Shown here: positions 31,246 to 41,300 of the stretch, piece after piece
How positions within the stretch are numbered: the stretch's first letter is position 1
Layout of the letters: every line of letters starts with the position of its first letter
Assembly: GCA_947184155.2 (NCBI GenBank)
Contig: CAMXCT020006763.1
Span: 125,001-189,000 of the forward strand
Direction of reading: 5' to 3'
Source: Cladocopium goreaui
Lineage: Eukaryota; Sar; Dinophyceae; Suessiales; Symbiodiniaceae
Length of the DNA: 64,000 nucleotides
The notes under the pieces: generated by a model
The model's input: only the letters and a program-made list of their open reading frames with translations
What the model was told of the DNA's origin: nothing
Databases searched by the model: none
Program-made: the position numbers and the translations under genes

Positions 31246-31370
31246 GGTCAACCAACTAGTTAGATACTGACTAACTAGCACAACTTCATTTTTAGCCTTT
31301 TGCTACGGTCAAATGAGTCCTAACCAGCCAAAAAAATGGGTATCTAAGATTGGCAATGCATTCTACATAG
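31246..31370 (+). mobile_element. Family D introner
   Basis: GGTCAACCAACTAGTTAGATACTG left, GGTATCTAAGATTGGCAATGCA then TTCTACATAG right; ACTAACTAGCACAACTTCAT and CCTAACCAGCC interior. Confidence 0.75.
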
Positions 31371-31429
31371 GGTATCTCCACCAACCCTCAACAACATTAA
31401 CCCCCATCAACCCCCAACAGCCAACAGCC

Positions 31430-31518
31430 ATGAGCCAGGACACTCAGCCCTGGCGCGCCTGGTGGCAGGAGCAGCGAAGACGCAATGAAGAGCTCGTGCG
31501 CGCCACGCAGGCGATGAC
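31430..31518 (+). CDS. Likely N-terminal exon (MSQDTQPWRAWWQEQRRRN...)
   Basis: ATG at 31,430 in a sharply GC-rich island: SQDTQPWRAWWQEQRRRNEE then LVRATQAM, ending at a GTGACG donor. Trp- and Arg-rich. It may be a start exon of the gene continuing to about 36.76 kb, or an internal exon after CAACAG. Confidence 0.55.
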
Positions 31519-32710
31519 GTGACGGGACTGCCGTGAAAAAATGTTTTTTTTAGTGGGAAAATGGAATTGAATTATGGCAAAAATCAGATTGTTCACCGCC
31601 AAAACTGTAGATGTAAACAAGAAAAGCAGATGATTTTGACGGCAAATAAACAGAGGATTTAAGCAAGAAAGATTGGGATTTGCTTCAAGGATTGCAATGA
31701 TCCAAGCAACAAAGAAATGGACTTTAGCCTTGAGCAAAAAAAACACCATAAAACATATTCAACCTGAAAAAAAGTTGGGATTTCATCTGGAAAAATGAAG
31801 TTTTTTTTTCTGAAGAAAAACCATGATTTCACCAAGAAAGATGAGGAATGAACCGGCAAACATCAAGTGTTTTTTTTTGCGGAACATGCCAACAAAGGGA
31901 TTTCACCATGACAATTGTTGACTAAAACCTGGGATTTCAGGCGTTGCAGTTGACGGAACATCCATCAATCATCATGAATCCCAAGTATGTTGTGATACTT
32001 CAGGGCTACTTAAGGTGAACCGACCCATCCCCATATTGGAAGGAACACATCATTTCACCATGCCTCAAATGCCACAGTCCCAGCTTTACACGACCCGACC
32101 CTGGCCAGAAGCTGATTAGGTTCCAGGATGCTTAACTATTATTTTGTTGTACATCTATGCCAACCTGGCAACGCAAATTGCGAAGGGTTGATGCTTAACT
32201 TACTTTTCCCAGATCTGGGCTAAACCAACTGTAGATGTGGTCTCTGAACATAGGGTGGGCCCCAAGATCCTCAGGCATAATTTTCCTTAGGTCGCCTTGC
32301 CCATGCATTTGGGTCGACCTCGTACCTTTTTCAGGGTCATGTCCCTATGGTCCACAGCTAGATCATGGAATTTATTGAAGGGCGAAGTATTTGTCATTCC
32401 AGGAAATGTTCGTATATACATGTATATATGCCATATACAAGTAATTATACTTTATAGTAAAAACATTGTAATTAAAAACAATGATGGACTTAAAGAAGCC
32501 ACTGAATGAAAATGATTGGGGTACAGTATTTCCTCCGCTTTGTTTGAATGTCGCGACCCTTCCCAAAGCCATACTGCAATAATTTCTGCATGTAGAAAGT
32601 TGCTGGTAACTGTTAGAACTTCTTCAAACTGGGATATCATTGGAGAATACTGGAGCCCCTATCCTTGCCTATCACCCCTATCCGTTGTGAGACTTCAGTG
32701 ACGATCCCAG
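31519..32710. other. Mostly intronic; weak exon candidates
   Basis: AT-rich with TTCTTTGCTTGG/AAGAAAGATTGG words. Candidate short exons: 32,085-32,120 (LYTTRPWPEA), 32,297-32,350 (RLAHAFGSTSYLFQG) and 32,540-32,610 (LFECRDPSQSHTAII). None has both boundaries secure. Confidence 0.35.
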
Positions 32711-32819
32711 TGTTTCCTACAAGTTGAAACGTAGACTTCCCCATGGCGTTGCGTACCAAAGTGGCGCTGCTTTGGGTGTTTCTCGGCAAGACGTGTTGGG
32801 TCACGAAGTCAAAACCCTG
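32711..32819 (+). CDS. Exon, unknown protein (VSYKLKRRLPHGVAYQSGAA...)
   Basis: CCCAG acceptor, GTGCCC donor, ending in phase 0. Reads VSYKLKRRLPHGVAYQSG then AALGVSRQDVLGHEVKTL. Family unknown. Confidence 0.55.
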
Positions 32820-32956
32820 GTGCCCGGATGGTACCCCAAACTAGCTGGGATTAATGGATATTTATTCGTCAGTCATATGGTAAGTTCATAGGTAACTTGA
32901 CACATGCCCAGTTGGACATATTTTGCCAGAAACATTGAGCAAATTCAACCGATTAG

Positions 32957-32985
32957 GCCGTGGTGATGCCAGCAAGACTGCAAAG
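32957..32985 (+). CDS. 29-nt exon joined in phase to 33,131
   Basis: GATTAG acceptor, GTGGTG donor. Reads AVVMPARLQ plus two bases that complete an Arg codon with the next exon. Supported by the phase match across the 145-nt introner. Confidence 0.45.
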
Positions 32986-33130
32986 GTGGTGTTCCCCCAG
33001 CTATAAACGGGTTACAATCCCATTAACTAGAGATATATCACCATATAACTAGGCTATAACCCATAGTTATTGGACTTGTTTGCACCAACTTAGATATGGG
33101 GCACCCGCCTGGATGGATTAGCATTTACAG
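32986..33130 (+). mobile_element. Family B introner, 145 nt, acting as intron
   Basis: GTGGTGTTCCCCCAGCTATAAAC start, ATTAACTAGAGATATATC middle, ATGGGGCACCCGCCTGG near the end, and TTTACAG acceptor. Joins the flanking exons in phase 2. Confidence 0.7.
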
Positions 33131-33239
33131 ATCCGCAATCCGCTGTGGGGAAACGTCGAGGGTATTTCCGGAACTTTTTTGTAGGGTAGCAACCAAGGAG
33201 GAAGGGGCCTCCGGAAGCCCTCCCAGATGGTATCTCCTG
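33131..33239 (+). CDS. Exon, unknown protein (SAIRCGETSRVFPELF...)
   Basis: Reads SAIRCGETSRVFPELFCR then VATKEEGASGSPPRWYLL, ending in phase 0. It is flanked on both sides by family B introns. Family unknown. Confidence 0.6.
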
Positions 33240-33384
33240 GTTATGTGTGTTGATGGTTATAGTATTGTACTTAAAAAACATCAACTATTTATAGATATAT
33301 CTACTATAAACCCAGTGAACCTAGTTAAGACATGTTAAGCAGCTTAGCTATCGCAAACGGGGCCCCCACCTTGTACCATCTTAG
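33240..33384 (+). mobile_element. Family B introner, 145 nt, acting as intron
   Basis: GTTATGTGTGTTGATGG start, TATCTACTATAAACCC middle, ATCGCAAACGGGGCCCCCACC and TTGTACCATCTTAG end. Joins exons in phase 0. Confidence 0.75.
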
Positions 33385-33489
33385 GTTTGTCTTGTTGAAT
33401 GGTTTCGTGGGTACCTGGGTACCTCGATTTTGAGAGACATCGACGTTCCACGGCCCATGGCCATGTTGCTCCTACAATGTCACCATGAG
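33385..33489 (+). CDS. Exon, unknown protein (VCLVEWFRGYLGTSILRDID...)
   Basis: Phase 0 after the introner: VCLVEWFRGYLGTSILRDID then VPRPMAMLLLQCHH. The donor is not a clear GT; a GC at GCATGA before the in-frame TGA is the best choice. Family unknown. Confidence 0.6.
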
Positions 33490-33700
33490 GCATGAGGTAG
33501 CCAAAGATTCAAGCACCCAAGTACTGGGTAGATTCAGATCAATAAAGTACATACTCAAAATACACCACTCAATGTGTATGTACTGTATATATATAATATA
33601 ACAATACATATATATATATTATGACTAAAATGGCATGTATTTCGATATATTTTGTTTTTTGATGAAACAAGATGAAACTTGTGTTGTCACGTCTTCTCAG

Positions 33701-33802
33701 GATGGCATGGACCCTTCAAGTTGGCCACGGTCCTTCGTCGCCTTTGTGGACGCTGAGACCACGAAACGAACTGGATCAAGCCCGTGCATCACGGCATCAT
33801 CT
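33701..33802 (+). CDS. Exon, unknown protein (DGMDPSSWPRSFVAFVDAE...)
   Basis: TTCTCAG acceptor; phase 0 frame DGMDPSSWPRSFVAFVDAE then TTKRTGSSPCITA, to a GTGTTT donor. A second frame (DHETNWIKPVHHGIICV) is also open downstream. Confidence 0.45.
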
Positions 33803-34706
33803 GTGTTTTCGCGGTATATTTTAAGGCATTTTATGGGTATCATGCCAAGGACAAATGAAGTATATAAATGGTGGATATGTTATTAGGATTTATTAGGGAT
33901 ATATATATATATATTATTGTTATTATATTTTTATAAATTATAGTTGTCAATTAATTTTCTATTCCCGTTTGTCTAAGAATTGGGTATATATGCGCCCCAA
34001 GTTGTGGCATTTTCTGGGTGAAAACTATGATAAACCAGTAGATTTGAGGGTGCCATAGGGTAGCATTTTTTTGAGACGAACCACTATGCTATATTTTGAT
34101 GAGAACACGCCTCAAAGGTCGTTTTATATATAATGTTCGATATACACTAATGATTTGTTAATGGAAAAAGCTCTCTGGTAATGAAACGTGGATTATAAAC
34201 CAACTTATAACTGGGGGTTCCTCACCTTGTGAAGTGGACGTGCTGAAAGTTACTCTTCACTTCGTCTGCGCATATGAAGGCGGGTATCTATACATGTGTA
34301 TGGATGTTACATGATGTTACTTTGTGTGGGGTTTCCATAAATGGGGGTACCCCTAAATCATCCATTTTAAAGTAATAGGATTTTCCCCTATAAAGCATCC
34401 ATTTGGGGTACCCCCACTTAGGAAACCTCCATATACATGTGATGGTAATTCATTCTCCCCACACTGACTTATCCTTCATTATGCAGGACTCATCATGATA
34501 AGCCACTACAATGGCTGTCTCATCAATCCTCTGGACAGCATGGCAACTAACAAAATGGGATGGAACAAAAACTTATCATATGGCCATTATTACCCATAGG
34601 ATCCATGTATGGTATATATGCTAACATTTGGGGTATATTGATGGCAAATGTCACCATATATAGCATACATGGATCCTATGGGCTATGGTTCAAATTTCAT
34701 CACAAC
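33803..34706. other. Intronic or intergenic, with one C and one E element
   Basis: Family C copy at 34,325-34,433 (GTGGGGTTTCCATAAATGG ... TTAGGAAACCTCCATATA). Family E copy at 34,592-34,682 (ACCCATAGGATCCATGTATG ... CATACATGGATCCTATGGG). No exon supported. Confidence 0.65.
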
Positions 34707-35090
34707 TCAAAATTCGATGCTTGACCAGGTTATGGCCAAAGTTGTGTTTTTATTTCCCCAAACAGTGTGGCCACACTGAGGGGTTCTTACGGTAACAGTT
34801 AAGGCCCGGTGTTTAATCGAGGTGGTAGCCGGCGCGTCCGGCATTTTCCCTGTAAATTTCTGCACAAGATGGCTCTTGTGAAATGTCCATGTGCATTTCG
34901 ATTGCGCAGGCTCGCACAAAACAATGTCCCCGGAGTTGTCCGTCATTTTTCCTCTAAATTTCCATGCAAGATGGCTCTGGTGAAATGTCCGTGTGCATTT
35001 CGACGGCGCAGGCTCGCACAAACCGGGTGTCGCGGGATTAGCGGCCGGCATTTTCCCCGTAAATTTCTGCACAAAATGGCTCTTGCGCAA
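34707..35090 (-). CDS. Repeat ORF of 34/35-residue units (status uncertain)
   Basis: A 127-codon minus-strand frame with three tandem units, each of the type CEPAxSKCTxTFH.SH...KF.GKMP. It ends ALTVTVRTPQCGHTVWG. I recall similar sequence from many dinoflagellate predicted proteins, so this is probably a dispersed repeat and not a single-copy gene. The + strand of the same DNA is also open (KFLHKMALVKCPCAFR units). Confidence 0.4.
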   Translation of the reverse strand: MRKSHFVQKFTGKMPAANPATPGLCEPAPSKCTRTFHQSHLAWKFRGKMTDNSGDIVLCEPAQSKCTWTFHKSHLVQKFTGKMPDAPATTSIKHRALTVTVRTPQCGHTVWGNKNTTLAITWSSIEF

Positions 35091-35110
35091 TGTTCATGTG
35101 TATTTCGATC
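34842..35110. repeat. 102/105-bp tandem repeat, three copies
   Basis: CATTTTCC..TAAATTTC recurs at 34,842, 34,944 and 35,049 (spacing 102 and 105). Each unit carries AAATGGCTCTTG-like and GCGCAGGCTCGCACAAA words. Spacing in multiples of 3 keeps frames open on both strands. Confidence 0.85.
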
Positions 35111-35290
35111 TTGGGATCGGTCTTCCTCCTCGACATCATCCTCCTCAACATCAGCATCTTCCTCCTCCTCCTCCTCCTCCTCCTCAACATCCACATCATC
35201 ATCTTCCTCTCCCCATCTTCCTCTCATCATCATCATCATCATCATCACCATTATCATCATCATCAACATTAAGATCATCATCAACATTCT
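35111..35290. repeat. CTC/CAT-rich low-complexity tract
   Basis: TCCTCCTCC and CATCATCAT runs directly after the 102/105-bp repeat, similar to the tract at 304-412. Confidence 0.85.
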
Positions 35291-35393
35291 ACTACATTAT
35301 CCTTTTATTCCCCCTACACAGTTTGGGTCTCTTGCCGGGATAATCCGCTTACCTACGATGGCCTTTGCAGAGCTTCCTCAAGTGGTAAAGTAG

Positions 35394-35505
35394 CCATGAA
35401 GAATCGATCTCGATGCTCAAGAACAACTGGGCCTCCAAGAAATTGGATGCACGCAAAGGCAGACCATCTATCTACAAGTACTTGAAGTTCAACACTCCTG
35501 AATAA
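35394..35505 (+). CDS. Exon with stop (MLKNNWASKKLDARKGRPS...)
   Basis: Acceptor AAGTAG. Reads HEESISMLKNNWASKKL, then DARKGRPSIYKYLKFNTPE and TAA. Basic and coding-like. Either a C-terminal exon or spliced further before the stop. A family A element starts 60 bases on. Confidence 0.55.
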
Positions 35506-35564
35506 TGATCAGTTTCTCGAAGTTCAACGCTCAAAATGTCCAAACGGGCTCAGCTTCGTAAAGT

Positions 35565-35674
35565 TACCCTCTGGTAAAATAAAAGTTCACTATGGAAAAT
35601 CTCCATTGTTAGTGGGTAAATCAACTATTTCTATGGCAATTTTCAATAGCAAACGGAAAAATTACCAGAGGGTA
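35565..35674 (+). mobile_element. Family A element, complete
   Basis: TACCCTCTGGTAAAATAAAAG left, AAAATTACCAGAGGGTA right; interior GGAAAATCTCCATTG and AATCAACTATTTCTATGG. Confidence 0.9.
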
Positions 35675-36272
35675 GTAATACTTAATCAATGATGAACGCA
35701 ACCGGTTCCTTGCGTTTCCATCGGATGTCCCGGCCATGTCCGGCAAAGAAAGTCTTTGGGCAGCAGAGTGTGGCAGGATGATGTGATTGTGATTTTTGCT
35801 CAGAAAAATGGAGGAACACCATGGTTAAACAGCACAGATTTGAGATTCACCTCATTGGGGTCAAACCACCAAAAAATGGATTACAGCACCCATTAAAAAA
35901 GGTGAGTTTGAGGAACAAAGTCGGGTCTAGCAAGAGCATCAAAAATGACGTTGCCGTTTTCTACAAAGTTAAGCTGGTGAATATAACTCCAATAACTATT
36001 GTTTTTGATACACATAACTAAGAACAATAGTATAGCTGGGTAGGGGAGGGCCACATTGTACTTCCACTACAATGTGATCTAAAGTTAACACCAGCAAACT
36101 GAATACCTTCGGTAGTCTAACATAGCCATGGAACAGCATGTGTAACAGGTGAATCATTCACAAGCAGGCCTTGTTATTGTTAGCCTTGCTCACCCATTTT
36201 CCGCTGCAAATTGTGAGATTCTGTTAGATGACCAGAGGTAAAGGTCGGATAGATGGATGTGGTGAGTTGGAA

Positions 36273-36490
36273 CGGAGGTTTCCAATCCATAGGGGTACCC
36301 ATGGTAAACCACCCAGCTATTGCCGGGGTATCCACGTTTATGGAAACCCCCATATATATATATATTAAAAAATATATATAGATAGATAGATATGCAGTAT
36401 ACATAATTTACATATTAATACATATTAATACATATTAAGACATATTAATACATAGTAATACATATTGACACATATTAATACATATTATAT
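36273..36490 (+). repeat. Family C copy followed by a 10-bp tandem array
   Basis: Family C at 36,273-36,355 (GGAGGTTTCCAATCCATAGG ... TATGGAAACCCCCATA). Then TATATA, and a CATATTAATA array of about eight 10-bp units at 36,408-36,490. Confidence 0.7.
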
Positions 36491-36691
36491 ATGATATAAA
36501 TTTTAAATATACCTATTTACCATGCATAAATATCATGCATACATATGATATATATAACATGCAAATGTTTGATAATCGTACATACATACATGGTCATATA
36601 TATATATTTATTGTTTAAAGATATATATAAATATATGTTATTATATATATATGTACACATAAAATCACACATTTATGTTTGAACTATGATC

Positions 36692-36761
36692 ATATCCGGT
36701 CATCAAGTCCCGCATCGTTGAGGACGCGGCGGAGCTGGCGGACTGGGTCGCTTTCTGCTGA
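36692..36761 (+). CDS. C-terminal exon (KSRIVEDAAELADWVAFC*)
   Basis: GC-rich island in AT-rich DNA: VIKSRIVEDAAELADWVAFC followed by TGA at 36,759. Plausible end of the gene upstream of the RCC1-like gene. The adjacent 70 bases are also GC-rich and could be 3' UTR. Family unknown. Confidence 0.5.
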
Positions 36762-38241
36762 AGGCCAGGACCGCTGGGCTGGGGGCTTTCTGCGGACGAC
36801 CCTTTCGGAAATTTAGCTGGAACTACAACCGTGACATATTTATATAATAGTATTAATTAAATATCAGTAATTATTTATAATAGTATAATTTATTACAAAT
36901 CACTTTTTATTGAGTAGTGATTAAATACTGATATGTTAGTATTCTATATATATATATGTAATAGTAATTTAATAGTAATTATATCATAGTGATAAATTAC
37001 AATGATTTACTATTTATGAAATGCTTAGTAAATAATAGATTATAGTGTCTAAGCATTAGAAGTAGTAAATCGTATTACTAAAGTAATTTAACATATTACT
37101 TTGATCAATACCTACGAAGCATCATTCAATAGTTGCTATGTATCATTTTTATTATTGCATAGCCACTCTTTGCTTATCATAAAAGTGATACTAACTTGTG
37201 ATCATCATCCCTATTATTTTTCAGTACCACTATATTTTATCAAATCATGATATGTATATGTATGTATATATTTATATATATTCAGTGCCAGTGTGAGGGC
37301 GGTGATCAATATATATATATATACATATATATATATACATATATATCATAACGTTACAACTAACTATTATTATTCATATAATGATCATGCAGATAGTGTT
37401 TATTGTTATCTAATGTTCTATAGTACTTATTTGTAAAAACGATACTGATAATGATACCCCACGCGGAGTACTGGGATGTGCTTACACCTCTTCAATCGCT
37501 GGGCCGTGTTCCATGGCTGCTCCAATCCATGTAAATGATAGCCACAAGGGGGGCTAATTGAACATGTTGCCCCTTTATCTACCCAGTTCTTGTATAGGGG
37601 GTGTTTGGAGCACAGAAATCTTCCAAACGTCCCATGTTTGCAGATACCCAGTGGTCTCTACACTGTGGACGGTAAGAAATGGGTTTACCGCACCCCTGTT
37701 TTTGGGTAAAATCTTTGGGCCCTCATATACCACCATTAATATACCTACTAAGCTATACCCAATTCCCCATGTATTCATCAACCATCATACCCATATATTT
37801 TCCACTGGCTGTACCGTTGTTTTATCTACAATCTCGCAAACACAACAAACACAATCTATATGGGAGATGTATGTAAAAAAACACGGTCAAAGCGGTACAT
37901 TCTACAATTATTTGTGTTAATCCATATATATATATACAAATATAATAAGTCACAAAAGATAGAAAAGTAGTGTGTGTATATATATATATATGTGTATATC
38001 TCATTATTTCAGTGGGATTACTCCTTACCATCTTTTGGGTGGTGTTTTGTACATATATATATATATACACATTATATCCAATAAATGCATATCACAGATG
38101 ATATCTGATATGGGATATATATATATATATATGTCACAGATGATATCTGATATGTGATATACATATATATATATATAGTATATACATATTACACCTATAT
38201 CCATCATGGTTCATAAGTAATCCTTTTTCATCCTGTGGCCG
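36762..38241. other. Probable intergenic AT-rich region
   Basis: TAGTAATTTAATAGTAATTA-type words and TATATA microsatellites (36,940-38,190). At 38,090-38,160 the unit CACAGATGATATCTGATATG is duplicated around a TATATA run. A frame at 37,558-37,920 is open but has no coding features. Confidence 0.5.
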
Positions 38242-38366
38242 AGAAAAGGTCCGAAAGTCGCGGAAACGGCGGCTGCGTTGTGGTTCCGCGGATGCCGAGC
38301 CCTGGCATTTGGAGATTTCGCTGCCCAGCGGCCGTTCAGGATGTGCTTTGACTGGGAGACTCCCCG
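38242..38366 (+). CDS. RCC1-like gene, exon 1 seen: ubiquitin-like beta strand
   Basis: Reads SADAEPWHLEISLPSGRSG then CALTGRLP. SLPSGRS is the usual first strand of this family's ubiquitin-like domain. It ends one base into a codon at GTTGAT; the next exon completes Gly. No Met in frame, so an upstream exon is likely. Confidence 0.65.
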
Positions 38367-41300
38367 GTTGATGATTACCATCCTTCAGGTTTTATTTCAT
38401 TTGGTGATTTTAAATGATCCAAAGTTTGGGAATATCATTGATATCATATAGTATCATGGGTAAATGATGGTTAGATAATGATTTAACCATCAGTCAATAG
38501 GGGTATTAATCATATTAATCATTAACATATGGAAATATAAGTGGATATAACATGATGTAAGTGATAAATAATGATTGGTGGATGATTGGTGCATGATACT
38601 CATGTTTATTGGGAATTCTAAAGAGTTAACTGTGTTATTGGGGATGATTTGACAAGTGAATGATGCTGACTATCGGGGATTCTACTACTCACCCATTTTT
38701 CATGGGGAATATCGCAATCAGGGGAATGCCTATCGACTAAGCCCTATTTTCAAGACTGCTCAGGTGAATATTTTCCATATTTGTCCATAGTATATGGGAT
38801 AATCCTTCCCATTGACTTTCATATTTTTCAGAGGGGTTAAAACCACCAACCAATACTTTATTTTTCTATTTGGTGGTTGGGATCTAATTCTAGAGGACGG
38901 CATCCAGGGCCTCCCTATCTTTGGGGAGCCAAGGAGTTTCCGTACGAGTTTCACCACATAGTTAACTAATCTTTGACAGCCATAGGTTTAATTATATGAG
39001 TTACCCTCTGGCTATTTAACATAGACATAGCCATGGGAAATGGCCCATTTATAGAGGTTTACCTATTAAAAATGGTGATTTTCCATGGCGAGTATGGTAC
39101 AGTACAGGTTTCGCTATTAAATACTAAACGCGCACACATATATATATATATGTATATATGGACCAGGGGTCTAACCCACCATAAATCTAAGTTATGCCAA
39201 GCTATGTATTCTTTCGAAGAAACCCCATAATGGGGCCAGCATGTTGTTGCTGAAGCAAAACATACTGTGGTCATAAGTAGGCAGAATCATGCTTGGACAC
39301 TACGATTTCCGGACATGAGAAGAGGTTCACATTAGCCTCCAAAACCGTTTGAACATCCAAACATCCCCCTTCCTGTTTGTTTTGGCAATTCAACAAGGTC
39401 TTGAGTGTTTTTCTGAGGTTCCCCTCTCAGAAAATAAGGTATTATACCAATCCATTGCTCACACGTTTTGCTTCATATTGGTTTGTCCAAAGTAGGGTAC
39501 CCCAATAGCCAGTGAAATCAAAACAACTTGTTCTTCCAAACCATATAAATTGCGACAAGATCTAGTTGTTTTTAATGTTTCCCATAAAAAGATAGTGTCA
39601 ATTAATCTTAATTACTTCATATCCCAATTTTATCAAATGTTTTGTTCATATCCAAGTGTTACCATATGTGTTTGTCTGAAATCCCAACAGTTTATCATCA
39701 TATTTTTCCTATTGAAATTGCTAAAATTGGGAGTTTACCCATGTTTAGACACACCTGTATGTTCCGATTGGACGATGTGACGATGTTAGAAAGTCTGTGT
39801 TGAGATGAGGAAAGCGATAGAAACTAAGCTAAGCTATGAACATTTTGGGACACACCCATATTGTTGATAATATAGAAGAACCCATCTCATATTGCTAGTA
39901 TGTGTATATATATATATGTATATATATATATGTATATATATATATATTCTGATTATAGAAGGGTTGGTAAATGCCTTTGTTTTTTCGCATCACCCAACTA
40001 AAATCATGATGATTCATCTCCACCCAAGCTGGACATTTAGCAACCCCTCACATGATCGTGCTTGAAACCTTCAAGTAGATCATCTTCCATTTATAGATGA
40101 ATCCCAAATCAAATTACGATTACATATTCTATTGATATTTATATTAGACCATCTTATATCATCAAATAGATATCTTCTATTTGATTTATATCATTTATAG
40201 ATCATCTTCTATTTATCAAATTTCTCATATTGGTGATGTTTGTAGCATACCCATTAAAAGTTCATGATATCTCCACGACATCACAAGACGGCCCCCAGTT
40301 ACAGGGTACCATAGTGCCATTGCAAATCCGGGGTGATTTGCACCAACTTAGCTATCATATGCTATCATAAATCAGCAACAAAAATCCCATGACATCTGGT
40401 TTTTTGCTGGTTAAAGATGGTTACCCTCTGGTAAACATACAAAAAACTATGGAAAATCGCCATTTTTAATGTTAATAATGGGAAAATCCACTATGAATGG
40501 TCATTTGCAATAGCTATGTTAGTCATTACCAGAGGGTAAGTTTAACCATGTTCCTATGGGTTTTGCTGGTGAAATCCCCATTTTCCTCTGGGTTTTGCTG
40601 GTGAATTCCTCCAGGTTTCCAGTGCTCCCCCGAGTCCACCGTGGGAGAACTGAAAGTCCGGGCACAGCAGTTTTTTCGACGTGGCTTTCTGAGGTGCGCA
40701 GCGGTGCGCAGCGCGCAGGATGGGAGGATGACATCCAGATGAAGAGTGAATAGTATGGCAGTTCAGGAGGGTTAATAGTGGTCAATTTTATGCTGGTGGT
40801 GGTTAGTTTTATGCAAAGAAGTAGTTATTTTCATGGTTAATCATGGTTCATGAATAGTTGTTAGTAATGATTAATAATGGTTAAGAGTGGTAAATAGTGG
40901 TTCACTGACAACAATGGGTAAGGCGGCAAATCCAATAATACACCATCCCCAACGGGGGTTTATTTGGGTATACGATATACCCCTATTTCGGAATGGTGTA
41001 GAATGATCCTAAATGGTTGGTTAATCGGATGGTTCATGGCATTGGTTTATCACATTAGATCAATTTAGTATGTTCAATAGGATTGTCAGGAAAAAACAAT
41101 CTAGTGTTGGATAATAGACCACCTTTGGGTTGGGCTGAATCCCCATTATTTGGGTCGGAAGATAGGGGGCTGTATCCCATTGTATCCGCTGGTTGATCAT
41201 CATTATCACTCCTAGAATGGTCATTTAGGGCCATTTTGGGTCTATAACATCTGGTTGGTGGTTTGGAACAGTTTTTATTATTCCATATATTGGGAATACT

